Below, in pieces: positions 40,590-50,875 of a stretch of 64,000 nucleotides of DNA. Source of the stretch: Nitzschia sp. pyKryTriq1 (taxonomy: Eukaryota > Bacillariophyta > Bacillariophyceae > Bacillariales > Bacillariaceae); contig OY101116.1 of the NCBI GenBank assembly GCA_956465555.1, positions 3,348,001 to 3,412,000 on the forward strand, in the 5' to 3' direction. How positions within the stretch are numbered: the stretch's first letter is position 1; every line of letters starts with the position of its first letter. The notes beneath the pieces are model-generated. The model ran no database searches. It was not told the origin of the DNA and saw nothing but the letters and a program-made list of their open reading frames with translations. Both the position numbers and the translations under genes were made by a program.

Positions 40590-42049
40590 ATGAGTACAGG
40601 TAGCGCAAAAGTGAGAGTTTATCTTTCGGTGCCGTCCGAGGCTTTTATCGCGTCTGCGGAACTGGTGGCTCAGGAGTTGCTGGCTCGTTATGGCATCAGC
40701 GACGTTACGATTCGCTCCTCCTCTGCACCGGTCGATCGATTGCTCAAAGTGTCAGATGAATCCTCTACGAGTGCTGTGTGGGTTTTTTGGTCTGGTAGCC
40801 CATTGGCCACAGCTGGTTTGGTCCAGGAAGAATCGCCGTATCCGGTACTGGACGTCGATTCTTCCGCTCAGCCCAAAGACATTGCATGGGCGATTGCTAA
40901 ATGGTGCAGCCTAGGCTGCAAGGGGGTAGCTTCAAAAGTACGCAAGGCTACGATCGAGAGGCGGCAAGCAAAGCTCGTTGAGGACGCTCAGTTGCAAACA
41001 CAGAGTTGGAAATACCATCAGGCGATTGCTCAGTGCTATGACAACCAATCGCAGTTCACTGGCAGTGGCGTAGACTCGGCCATCCAGGGGAAAGTGCGAG
41101 ACAGGATTGATTTGAACGACACTCATTTAGCGCTGGTGACAACTGATCGACAGTCAGGCTTTGATCGCCAGCTGGCGTTGGTTCCGTTCAAGGGAGCCGT
41201 TCTCAATCTCACAAGCGCCTTCTGGTTTGAACAAACCAAGGACATTATCTCCAACCACGTGGTAGCGATTCCTCATCCCTACGTGACTATTTCCAGAAAG
41301 TGCCAACCGTTTCCCATCGAATTTGTTGTACGGTATGTGCATGGTGCTCAGATGGTGAAGGGTCTTTGTTCCGGTGCTCTAACTGCTTGAAAATTTTCTG
41401 TTTGCATTCACAACTCAGCTCGTACATGACAGGATCAACTTCAACATCCATCTGGAAAAATTACCAAAACGGAGTCAGGAACTACTGTGGGCATGTCCTC
41501 CCTGAAGGTATGGTGAAAAATCAAAAACTGTCGGCAAACATTTTGACCCCGACAACCAAGGAAGAGGAGCATGACCGACCCATATCTGCAAAAGAAATCA
41601 TAGACGAGAAATGGATGACCCAGGAAGACTGGGATGTTTGTGCTGATGCCGCCTTGAAAATATTTGCTCTAGGTCAAACTATTGCGTTTGAGCACGGGCT
41701 AATATTGGTGGACACAAAATATGAATTTGGCCGCGACTTGGAAACGGGGGAGATTTTGCTCATTGATGAAGTTCACACTCCAGATTCTTCTAGATACTGG
41801 TTGGCAAGTTCTTATGAAGAGCGCATTGCCGCTGGTAAAGAACCGGAAAATATTGATAAAGAATTCTTACGATTGTGGTTCAGCGACCAATGTGATCCCT
41901 ACAAGGACAAAGTCTTGCCGGAGGCTCCAAGGGACCTAGTGGTGGAACTATCAAGACGATACGTCACGTTGTTTGAAATGATCACTTGGCAGCATTTTGA
42001 CTTCTCCATTCCCGGCGACATCAGCGAAGCAATCGAACCCTACAAGTAA
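40590..42049 (+). CDS. purC: SAICAR synthetase with PurE-like N-terminal extension
   Basis: Joins CAIR and aspartate with ATP to make SAICAR, the step after AIR carboxylation in purine synthesis. Exons 40590-41332 and 41419-42049 (86-nt intron, phase 2) give 457 residues. Splicing restores VVR-SYMTGSTSTSIW, the family loop. Other motifs: GKVRD (167-171), TDRQSGFDR (185-193), DTKYEFG and LIDEVHTPDSSRYW. The first ~120 residues are extra for a PurC. Their order VYLSVPSEAF, SSSAPVDRLLKVSD, AVWVFWSGSPLATAGLVQEE, YPVLDVDS echoes PurE ([46 protein letters not shown]) but lacks the catalytic His and Gly pattern, so it is probably a decayed, non-catalytic PurE-like domain. A PurK-PurE gene lies 2 kb away. 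Confidence 0.9.
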
Positions 42050-42114
42050 CCAACGCAGTTGACGAAGGATCCAAGTATCGTATTTTAAGTTCGCCAATTC
42101 AAATTATATTTACG

Positions 42115-43653
42115 TTAGGCTCCCTTTTCCTTCGAAGGCCATGTTGTTGACTTTTGTGCGCTAATTGCGAAGCAAACCGCGCATGCTAGATATGCAAAGC
42201 AAACGACAGAAGATAGTAACGTGGACAGTTCAGAGGATGCATCAGCGCCAATTTTCGCGCTGTAGGACCATCCCAGAGCGGTAGGAGCTACATTGGCAAC
42301 AGCTCCAGTCAAAGTAAATATACCTTGACCTGTCCCTCCCACTTTACTACCAACCGTTGCAAGCATGGAACTGATTGTCGGACCGAACCAGCATTCTGCT
42401 ACCATATATTCCAGTGACAACCAGACCATTGCAGTCTGGAACGAATCTGCATGCACAGCCATGTAAAATAAAGGAGCAGCCAGAATTGAGCCAATGACAG
42501 GAATCCAAAGCTTCTTGCCGACAACATCTTCACCCTTTTTCGCGTTCACAGCCAGCCAATCGGCAATCGCTCCGCCTAGTAGACCACTTGCAGATCCTGC
42601 TAGGGCTGTGATTAACGCCTGTGCCACTGCATATTCCGATGCATTGTCGGGAAACGTCATTTTGAAATACGGGGCCGACCAAACACCTATCGACAAACCA
42701 GCAGAGAATCGAAGAAACGCCCCTAAGAAGAGCCATTTTGCTCTATCCGTCAAAAGTACTTCCAAGATGTCATCCGTGAAAGACCCCCTTTGTAGGCCTG
42801 CTTCGTCCGAAGAAGATATTTCTGCTGCAACGTCTTTGGATTCGCTAGGAAGTGCGACGAGTGCCAGGATCGCAGCTGTGAACGCCACAAAAGAAATAAA
42901 CATCGTAGTTTGCTGCCATCCAAATCTTGTATCAAGTAAAATTGACAGTGACGCTAATGCTCCCCCCAGGGCCACTCCCGTCCCATACAGACTGGTGGCA
43001 AATGATTTGCGATCGTCCGGGACGCGGTCGTTAATCAGTGTGTATGCAGTAGGAGTTGTGAAAGCACACGCCAGCCCCATGGCAACTCTCCATGCCAGTA
43101 CCTCAGTGTACGTTGATGATAGCGCAGTACCAAGAGTAGCCACTCCCCAGCCGAATGCGGATACTACTGTCAATTGTTTCCGATCGAATCTATCCGATGC
43201 AGCCCCTGCCCCCAATGATGCAAATGCAAAGAGTGCTGTAAACGCCAAAGATGCTAAGAGACCATATTGACTCTGCGAAAACCCAATGTCGACGTTCATT
43301 GCGGCAAAGGGCGTGGCATCTTCAGAGAAGTTTACCAGGTAATAGAGAGAAGAACGGCTCCACTGATTGGAGATGTAGACAAAATGCAAGGGCAAGACCA
43401 ACGCGAACAGCCAGGCAAAGCCAGGAGCAGATGATGATGATGATGATTCCTCGTGATCATCCGAATCGTCCCGTTTGGATTTTAGCATGGCTATTCTGCG
43501 GACCATGTTGCTAGTGCGAAGGTCAGTTGCAGGTTCTATCGTTTTGAACGGCTCCACCGAGCGATCACAGTGCCTTGTTGTTACACTTGTAGGGTATTGA
43601 AATGCAACAGAAATTGAAACCAAAAGATTGAAACACAAAACCTTGGAAATCAT
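42115..43653 (-). CDS. MFS transporter, probably of the plastid envelope
   Basis: 512 residues, ATG 43653. A signal peptide (MISKVLCFNLLVSISVAFQY) carries VAFQ at its likely cleavage point, like the A-F motif that marks diatom preproteins for the complex plastid; a Ser/Thr/Arg-rich transit-like stretch follows. About twelve TMs come after residue 90. The A-loop SLGAGAASDRFDRKQLTV fits the MFS motif (G-x-x-x-D-R-x-x-R). The helices with FGWGVATLGTALSS and RVAMGLACAFTTPTAYTLIN resemble the spinster/hexose-phosphate-like branch. Substrate unknown. Its position between two purine-synthesis genes invites the idea of a pathway-related solute, but that is only an inference. Tail to tail with PurC (65 nt). 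Confidence 0.75.
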   Translation of the reverse strand: MISKVLCFNLLVSISVAFQYPTSVTTRHCDRSVEPFKTIEPATDLRTSNMVRRIAMLKSKRDDSDDHEESSSSSSAPGFAWLFALVLPLHFVYISNQWSRSSLYYLVNFSEDATPFAAMNVDIGFSQSQYGLLASLAFTALFAFASLGAGAASDRFDRKQLTVVSAFGWGVATLGTALSSTYTEVLAWRVAMGLACAFTTPTAYTLINDRVPDDRKSFATSLYGTGVALGGALASLSILLDTRFGWQQTTMFISFVAFTAAILALVALPSESKDVAAEISSSDEAGLQRGSFTDDILEVLLTDRAKWLFLGAFLRFSAGLSIGVWSAPYFKMTFPDNASEYAVAQALITALAGSASGLLGGAIADWLAVNAKKGEDVVGKKLWIPVIGSILAAPLFYMAVHADSFQTAMVWLSLEYMVAECWFGPTISSMLATVGSKVGGTGQGIFTLTGAVANVAPTALGWSYSAKIGADASSELSTLLSSVVCFAYLACAVCFAISAQKSTTWPSKEKGA

Positions 43654-44155
43654 TCTGTCGGTTCCACAGTGCGAATAAGCTACCGGTACAGATGGTCACC
43701 AAAGAATCCACTACTACTACTAGTAGTAGGTCCCTACACTCTCTACTACCGAGACTATGCAGTAGTAGACTGGTGCACCCTCTGGATTATTATTTGTACC
43801 GGTACCGGTAGTGACTTCAATCAATCCCATCACGTTCGAGAGGCTACCATACCGGATTACCGGTAGGATACCGATCTGATGGTACACGTACTGGTACAAG
43901 TACCAAAAGTTATTGCCGACCAGAAGATATTATTTTCTCGAGAAACCGCGCGAAAGACGCGAACTCGTACAAGGTACTGTACTCTCGTAGGCCACAAAAG
44001 ATACCGGTACAGTAAAGGTAAAATCTATGTACTGTAAAGTACTGTGCGAGGACCGTAGACATCTCGTTTGCGGGGTGAGGGCAGGAAAGTGGGGGCAACT
44101 GCGGGCGGGTCAGGGGTTTTTGTTGACGGCCATTCGTTTCTTTCTTGCTTCCGTG
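43654..44155. other. Divergent region between MFS and PurK-PurE genes
   Basis: Probable promoters of both genes. Contains CTACTACTACTAGTAGTAGT at about 43708-43727 and GTAC words to 44040. No gene supported. Confidence 0.5.
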
Positions 44156-46120
44156 ATGAAGAAACAAGCTTTGTGGATTTTGTGCGTTGCTGTGCATGCT
44201 CTTTTGACCATTGACACAGCACTCGCTGTGCAAGCACAATCTACTCATACCCGGTATTACACAACTAGTAGCGTATCAAACCTATTCACCGCACATAGCA
44301 TCGCTTTTCGATCTTTGCACTAAATCAACATCAGATACTCGTACCGAACGATGGCACCACGAGGACTCTCTGCTTCGCCCATTCGAGTGGCATGTGTCGG
44401 CGGCGGCCAACTTGGGCGAATGATGGCCCTCGAAGCGCCGCGACTCGGCATCGTCATGAAATTCCTAGACCCCCTCGGTCCAACTTGTCCAGCCGCCGCG
44501 ACCGTCCCCGAGCCGAATATCATCCAAGGATCCTTGAAAGACCCGGAGAAAATCCGTGAATTGGCGAAAGATTGTGATGTTGTGACGGTCGAAATCGAAC
44601 ACGTAGGGGTCGAAACCTTGCAGGAGTTGGAGAAGGACGGCGTCAATGTCCAGCCAAGCAGTAAAGTGCTTGGAGTGATTCGCGATAAACATCTCCAAAA
44701 AATACACTTTCAAGAGCACCAGATCCCTTTGCCTCCATTTCGGGGCACACCCACGAAGGACGATATCAAGAAAGCCGCAGAATCACTAGGCTTGCCACTC
44801 ATGCTCAAGTCTCGAACTGGGGGCTACGACGGAAGGGGCAATGCCGTATTGGAAGGGGCTTCCGATGATCAAATTGACGAAGCGTTGCATAAGTTAGGGG
44901 CGAGCGGCACTGGGGAATTGGATCTTTATGCTGAAGGCTGGATCGATTTTGACTGCGAAGTTGCTGTCATGGTTGTTCGTTCCAGCAATGGTCAAACCGA
45001 TTCGTACCCAGCCGTAAACGCTATCCAACAGGATTCTATCTGCAGAGTTGTCCTAGCACCCGCTCGCCATGTGACAGCCGAGGTCCGACTGAAGTGCGAA
45101 CAAATTGCGAAGAAAGCAATTGACTCTCTGGGAGATGGGGCTTCGGGCATGTTTGGTGTGGAATTATTCGTGACAAAGAATGGAAGTGTGTTATTGAATG
45201 AAATCGCACCTCGACCACACAATACTGGTCATTACACACAAGATGCATGCGCAGTTAGCCAATTCGAAAACCATCTACGCGGAGTTTGCGGGATGGCTTT
45301 GGGTTCAACAAAGATGATTGTCGAAGCCGCTGCCATGGTCAATGTACTGGGCGCACCATCTGGTACCTCAGAGGACACACTGAAGAGCTCGAATGCTGCA
45401 TTGGCCATGCCAACTGCTGCTGTTCATTGGTACGGGAAGGTCGAATGTCGTCCAGGACGCAAGATGGGTCACATCAACGTCACAGGGAGCTCGCATGCCG
45501 AAGTCGATGAATCGTTATCCGACCTATTGGCCCTGGAAGCCATACCAGTCTCTTTGTTGCCCGGTGGGCGTCATTTCACAACACCGCTTGTGGGTGTCAT
45601 CATGGGTTCTCAGAGTGATCTTCCAACCATGAATGCGGCGGTGGACATGCTGAAGAAATTTGGAGTCTCATACGAGGTTGACATTGTCTCTGCCCATCGT
45701 ACACCTGACAAGCTCGTCTCGTACAGTCGGTCGGCCGCTGGACGTGGAATCCGAGTAATTATTGCAGGAGCCGGAGGTGCCGCGCATTTACCAGGCATGG
45801 TGGCAGCTATGACACCTCTGCCAGTAGTTGGTGTACCAGTGAAGACGTCAACTCTGAGTGGAGTCGATTCGCTCTACAGTATCGTACAGATGCCCCGCGG
45901 TGTCCCTGTTGCCACTGTTGCCATCGGAAACGCCATGAATGCCGGGCTATTAGCAGTTCGAATCCTTTCAACAAGTCGAGCTGATTTGCGAGAAAAGATG
46001 GAAAAGTACCAAGCAGAAATGACAGATGTGGTCAATGCCATGAGTACAAAGCTCACTGATCTTGGCAGTGACGAGTTTTTGAATCAGATGGACAACAAGA
46101 ACCAATCAGTCAACGTTTAA
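44156..46120 (+). CDS. PurK-PurE fusion (AIR carboxylase, ADE2-type), with possible signal-peptide exon
   Basis: Converts AIR, bicarbonate and ATP to CAIR: N-terminal ATP-grasp PurK and C-terminal PurE mutase, the fused arrangement of fungal ADE2. The main frame starts at ATG 44351 (589 residues). Motifs: GGGQLGRM (17-24), [23 protein letters not shown], then the PurE part from about residue 413 with [18 protein letters not shown] and [15 protein letters not shown]. Upstream, ATG 44156 opens [20 protein letters not shown], a good signal peptide. Splicing 44254-44334 (GTATTA ... ATCAG, 81 nt) would remove a TAA and join it in frame to the main ORF. If used, the enzyme would enter the ER/plastid route; if not, the protein is cytosolic from 44351. 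I favour 44351 as the certain start. Gene order with PurC is notable. Confidence 0.9.
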
Positions 46121-46338
46121 TTGTTTGCTACTCGTAGAGCATACCTGCAGTAAACGCCTCCAATCCACTGTGTGGCTCAACTTAGACTTTCTATTCCCAT
46201 CACGGCACGATTCGCCGTCTTCAATGTATCCCAGGTGATCTCAATGTAATGCGAGCCAATTCGTCACTCGGCTTCTACGATTTTCGCGGCACCGCCTGGC
46301 GGTCTTTCCACCAGTAGAGCCCCTCTACTAGCTAGCAT

Positions 46339-46374
<36 letters not shown>

Positions 46375-46865
46375 ACTTGTAGTCTACATCAACGATTGAT
46401 GTATGTATGTTCCACTCTCTACAGTACTCGCACAGTATGGACCAGGTAAAGTAATGGTACAGGTACTAGCTACTGTAGTATGTGCTGTACCGGTACCTGC
46501 TGTACTCATGTACAGTATTTTGCGATTGGATTTTTCACATACGATCCGACTGACTGACTCACCGGACCGAAAAACAACGCAGAGCCCGCGCTTCCTCTCG
46601 CCCTCATCGCATCGCATAGTAGTACCCGTATCGCATCATCCCTCGTCATTCTCGTCGTCTTTCGATCCTCTTCACTCTTCACATTCCTATCCGTATCATC
46701 TGCTTCCGACGCCGACACTACTCATACTTCGTACTCGTACTCGACAACTCAATAGAAGCTTTTTGTCAAGATAGAGACCAGAGGACACGAAGGTAGCTAC
46801 GGGGTAGACAAGACCAAAATCTACCATACGACCAGAGAGAAGCTGTCGAACTTCTGAGGCGCGCA
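46121..46865. other. Intergenic with (TC)15
   Basis: (TC)15 at 46342-46371, GTAC words at 46400-46520. Probable promoter of the Sel1 gene near its right end. No gene supported. Confidence 0.55.
46342..46371. repeat. (TC)15 microsatellite
   Basis: Uninterrupted dinucleotide repeat between the PurK-PurE and Sel1 genes. Confidence 0.9.
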
Positions 46866-48200
46866 ATGAACCGATTTTTCTTCGCTGCATCTCATCCAAA
46901 ATTGGCGTACTTTTCTCGGCAATTTCTCCGAAGTCGTTGGCAAGCACCACCAACGATTGAGAGTCGGTGGCAACCTGTCAAGTCGATCAGAACATACAGC
47001 TCTTCGGCAGCTCAATGGCGAGCGTCAAGCAGTCCGACTGATGGTGAAGAAGTCTACCAACAAGCAATGCAGGCCATGAGAGATGCAGAGGGCATTCGCA
47101 CAAGAAAAGAAAGCGAACGTTCGGAAAAAATGTATGAGGCTTGGGCAAAAGCACAAGAAACCGAGAAGTCAACAAAGTCACAAGGCATCACAGTTGTCAA
47201 GACGCTTGTAAAGGAAACGAGGAAAGAGAAGGAACGGGAACAGAAAGAAAGCGACGAAGAGAAGCAAGCTTTGCAGCGTGCTACAGATCTCCTCGAGCTA
47301 GCAGCACTTCAACATCATCATCCTGTGGCATTGGTCCACCTAGGAAATATGGCATTGGAGCGAGCCAATTCGTCAGATCTAAAAAAAGACGTCGACAAGC
47401 GGAGGGCGGAAATCGAGAAGGCAGTCGATTTTTTTCAGAGGGCTGGCATGGCTGGGTCAAGGGTCGGCTGGTACAATCTCGGGAACTTACTGTGGACCGG
47501 CTATCCTGCTTCGGAAGCTGGTGGTGAGGAAGAGGATGGCGATCTTGCCACAACTCAAGAGGAGAAAATAGTGAAACCAGATTTACACGAAGCCATGGAG
47601 GCTTTTATAAAGGCGATTGATTTGGGTGACACGGATGCAATGTATCTTGTTGGCGTTCACCGAATGACTTCGGGGGGACGAGAGAATATTCATTCTGGTC
47701 TAAAGCTGGTCGAACGAGCTGCAGAGGAAGGACACGGGGGTGCTCTTTATTATATGGCGCTTCTGCATTTGAACGGAGAGCCTAATGTTGGTCTCGAACC
47801 TTGCACGGAAGACGAGTTTGCGAAACTTCTGGACCGTGCTGTAGATGGCGGAAGCGTGGAAGCCATGTTCACACGAGGACACAGCTACTATCACGGCACC
47901 GAGGGCTATACCCAAAACTACCAGCGAGCACTACAAGACTTTTTGCAAGCCGCAGACGAAGGGCACGCAGACGCAGCTGTTTCAGCCGGGGCAATGTTGC
48001 ACACGGGTATTGGAGCTTCCAGGGATCAGGAAAGGGCTTTTGCATTATATCAGCTGGCTGGGGAGCTGGGAAGTATTGATGGATGGAAAAATGTTGTCGC
48101 GTGCTACACGACAGGCGAAGGAGTCCCACAATCGCTGGAAACGGCTCGGTACATTGCTGATACAATGCTCAAAGATCAAGTCGACGAATCGATAATTTAG
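46866..48200 (+). CDS. Sel1-like repeat protein, probably mitochondrial
   Basis: 444 residues, one exon, ATG 46866. The first 50 residues lack acids and are rich in Arg, Ser, Phe (RFFFAASHPKLAYFSRQFLR), a good mitochondrial presequence. A charged coiled coil (about 70-145) follows, then Sel1-type TPR units: AALQHHHPVALVHLGNMAL, AGMAGSRVGWYNLGNLLW, AIDLGDTDAMYLVGVHRM, AAEEGHGGALYYMALLHLNG, AVDGGSVEAMFTRGHSYYHG, AADEGHADAAVSAGAMLHTG and a final one with YQLAGELGSIDGWKNVVACY. Such proteins scaffold complexes in proteostasis. No enzymatic motif. Partner unknown. Confidence 0.8.
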   Translation: MNRFFFAASHPKLAYFSRQFLRSRWQAPPTIESRWQPVKSIRTYSSSAAQWRASSSPTDGEEVYQQAMQAMRDAEGIRTRKESERSEKMYEAWAKAQETEKSTKSQGITVVKTLVKETRKEKEREQKESDEEKQALQRATDLLELAALQHHHPVALVHLGNMALERANSSDLKKDVDKRRAEIEKAVDFFQRAGMAGSRVGWYNLGNLLWTGYPASEAGGEEEDGDLATTQEEKIVKPDLHEAMEAFIKAIDLGDTDAMYLVGVHRMTSGGRENIHSGLKLVERAAEEGHGGALYYMALLHLNGEPNVGLEPCTEDEFAKLLDRAVDGGSVEAMFTRGHSYYHGTEGYTQNYQRALQDFLQAADEGHADAAVSAGAMLHTGIGASRDQERAFALYQLAGELGSIDGWKNVVACYTTGEGVPQSLETARYIADTMLKDQVDESII

Positions 48201-49276
48201 AATCATGACGTTATTCCAACCACCGGAGAACAGCTCAGCTAGACTAGTACTGCTGTCTTCGGTAAGGAGAGACTCATGATTCTGAACCATGTATGGTGTC
48301 TGGGTCCTCAGTCCTGAGACGAAACATTTCTGTCACACGAGGACGTCGGATCCGTCTAATCGGGGTACGAAGTACACCGTACGGCACAGGTACGGTACTG
48401 TTTCCCAGAGAGTAGACCAGAACTAGTATTAGCATACAATAATCACTTCAACCTCCTACGAAAAGTCTTCTCTTTCTACCCGCACTACCCGTTCCAAAGA
48501 GCACTACTCTAGCTACAAGAGAGGTGGCAGCAGTAGCTGCAAAGAATACACTTATTGATAGCAAGATTCTCTCAAAAAGATTCAATACTCGTGATGATGA
48601 TATGAGCAATGCTCGTTTCAGTTCTCATCAGAAAGAGTGGCTCACATTAGATATTTTTGTTGCTGTCACTCGTTTGTAGTAGACTTCTCTCGGAAGAGAA
48701 ATAAATTGCTCTCGACCGTCAAGGTAGTAACTAAATTAGACAGGGCACTTTTTCGCTGCTTTACGATATACTCTCTCTACTAGTAGAGAGAGAGTAGTAC
48801 ATGACGATTGCTCACTACTATCTCGTCTGTCTCCTTGCTTTGAAGTTCAAGTTGAAAAAGTGAGCGCGTTACGCGTCTGTACATCAGCCGATGGATTTTT
48901 CACGGCGAGATCGCGGGGGCGCTGCGGCGTGCGGCGAGATCATCTGCTCTTTGTTTTGTGTGTGTGTGCGCCGAGAGAGCAGCAGGGCAGGATCGACACA
49001 GCGAGGATTTGACGATGACGGACTTCAGACTGTATGCGATGGAGAGGAACTGTCGTCGTCATCAACAAGTATACGAGTGCACTGCACATGCCTGTTCCCA
49101 ATGGAAAGTACAGCTTCGAAGCATATTCATCATCGATAGTCAAATACAGGGCCGCAGAAAGGCACAAATCGAGTGGAGAGGACTTCATTCAATTTTAGTC
49201 GAAAAGGAGCACGCTCTAAGTGACCCTGTGAAAGGCGTATCTTACCGTACTACCTTTGATTTCATCGTCTATCACA
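48201..49276. other. Intergenic with perfect CTAG palindrome
   Basis: A 22-nt perfect palindrome, CTCTCTCTACT and its complement, lies at 48771-48792. GTAC words are few (48365-48400). A frame open at 48958-49270 is probably the 5' UTR of the CNOT11 gene. Confidence 0.5.
48771..48792. repeat. 22-nt perfect palindrome (CTAG type)
   Basis: CTCTCTCTACT followed directly by its complement AGTAGAGAGAG. It is the CTAG-centred counterpart of the GTAC palindromes in other gaps. Confidence 0.9.
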
Positions 49277-50856
49277 ATGACGGAAGTCTTCTATATGCAG
49301 CTATTCGAGAATCTTCCTGCGATCGGAGAAGATTCCGATTCGATGAGCGTCTTGCAAACCTACCGGCGTCATGTGAAGGAAAAGGTGGACACCGCCGTGC
49401 AAAGCCAGAGTGCGTTCTCGTTGGCGTGGGGGGCTCATACACTATTGAAGTGCGGCAATGTCTCGCTGCTGGGATCCACTCAAAAAGCCGAACCGCTCTC
49501 GCCTCCACAGCAGCTAGCTTGCCTGCTGGTAACAGAAGTTTTGTCCTCGATGAATTCCCCGCCACCGAATCACGACAAGGATTCACCTTTTTTGCCGATC
49601 CTGGTGACAGATTCTCTGGCTGTCTTGCAGGAATCGAAGGAGGATGACCTTGCAACCGTCGAGAGAAGCTGCTTTTATGATTTGGTTGAATCTATGTTAC
49701 CTACTTTGATGGAACCAGACCAACTGCGTTCATTCCTATCGGCTGCAAGTTCAAACGAACCTCTTCCCGAGGACATACAGAAAGACCTCGAAGCGACAGT
49801 TCAAAAGTGGTCGTCGGTGTATCAAGAAGACAACTATGTAGACCCTATTGTCTGGGCGACCACTGAAGGAGAACATAAGGACCTGGAAAGACTAGTTGAG
49901 CACGCCCCGAGGTCTTCGCTTGGGGACGATGATCTGCTAGGACCACTACCTCAGGTAGACGCTCCGTTTTGTCGTCCTCTCCCACCACCGATGCTCCCTG
50001 TTTACACATACGAGGAGGACGAGCAACCTCTCAACGAAGAAGAGAAGAGCGATCTTCTGGAATATGTCCACGCTGATCTTTTGTGGCTGACGCCAACCAA
50101 TCTGCGCCTCATGCTGCTCCCTGACGAAGAAGAAGACCAGAAAGAAACAGAGTACCGCCAAATTCTTGGTCTACTGGAAAAGCTGGCATTTTCGTCGCCG
50201 CTTTCTCCGAAAGACCAACGAAGTTTGCTGGAAGCTTTAGGTGCAAAGTCCGAGAACAATAGTGGGAACATCTCCACAATAGAAGAAGAGGAAGAGTTCA
50301 AAGTGCAGCTGATACACGATTCAGGACTTACCCCTCAAAATTTGCCTAAACTCGTCGAGAATAACCCACTGGTGGCCCATGAATGTTTGCTGGTCATACT
50401 GCAGACCTCTCCAGAACCTGTGAAAAATGAATATCTTAGTGCCCTTGTCGGTATGGACATGACACTCCATACTATGGAAGTTGTCAATCGCCTAGCAACA
50501 TACAACGTAAACGGAGGTGGCCGAGAACCCATCTTGCACCCAGAATACGTGAATCTTTTCATCACATCCTGCATCGCCAGTTGCGAGAATATCCAGGACC
50601 GAAATAGCCAGAATCGTCTGGTTCGCTTGGTTTGTGTCTTCATTCAAAGCTTGCTTCGCAACAACATTGTCCATGTTCAGGTGAGTTTCCCGGGTGGTGT
50701 TTGAATTTTCGTGGATCACAATTTGTTTTCTAAACCTTGTGTAAACGACTCCTCGTACAGGACATATACTTCGAGGTACAGGCATTCTGCATAGAGTTTT
50801 CAAGAATTCGTGAAGCCGCTGCTCTATTCAAACTTCTAAAAACAAATCATGTATAG
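49277..50856 (+). CDS. CNOT11: CCR4-NOT complex subunit 11 (CNOT11)
   Basis: Subunit of the CCR4-NOT mRNA deadenylation complex, binding the N-terminus of NOT1 together with CNOT10. Exons 49277-50680 and 50761-50856 (80-nt intron) give 499 residues. The C-terminal ~145 residues carry the family block: [36 protein letters not shown], then [40 protein letters not shown], and in exon 2 [20 protein letters not shown]. The splice falls in [10 protein letters not shown], without which the frame ends prematurely. The middle is acidic and disordered. The stop lies 19 nt from the stop of the gene on the other strand, so 3' UTRs must overlap. Confidence 0.9.
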
Positions 50857-50875
50857 CGATTCCCTTCAAGCGATC

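Noticed and set aside
44267-44334. Alternative donor GTATCA for the PurK-PurE leader intron
   Set aside because: Joining there puts the enzyme out of frame; only the donor at 44254 keeps it.
48958-49647. 229-codon plus-strand frame overlapping CNOT11
   Set aside because: Second half is an alternate frame of CNOT11; first half has no family signal and is probably its 5' UTR.
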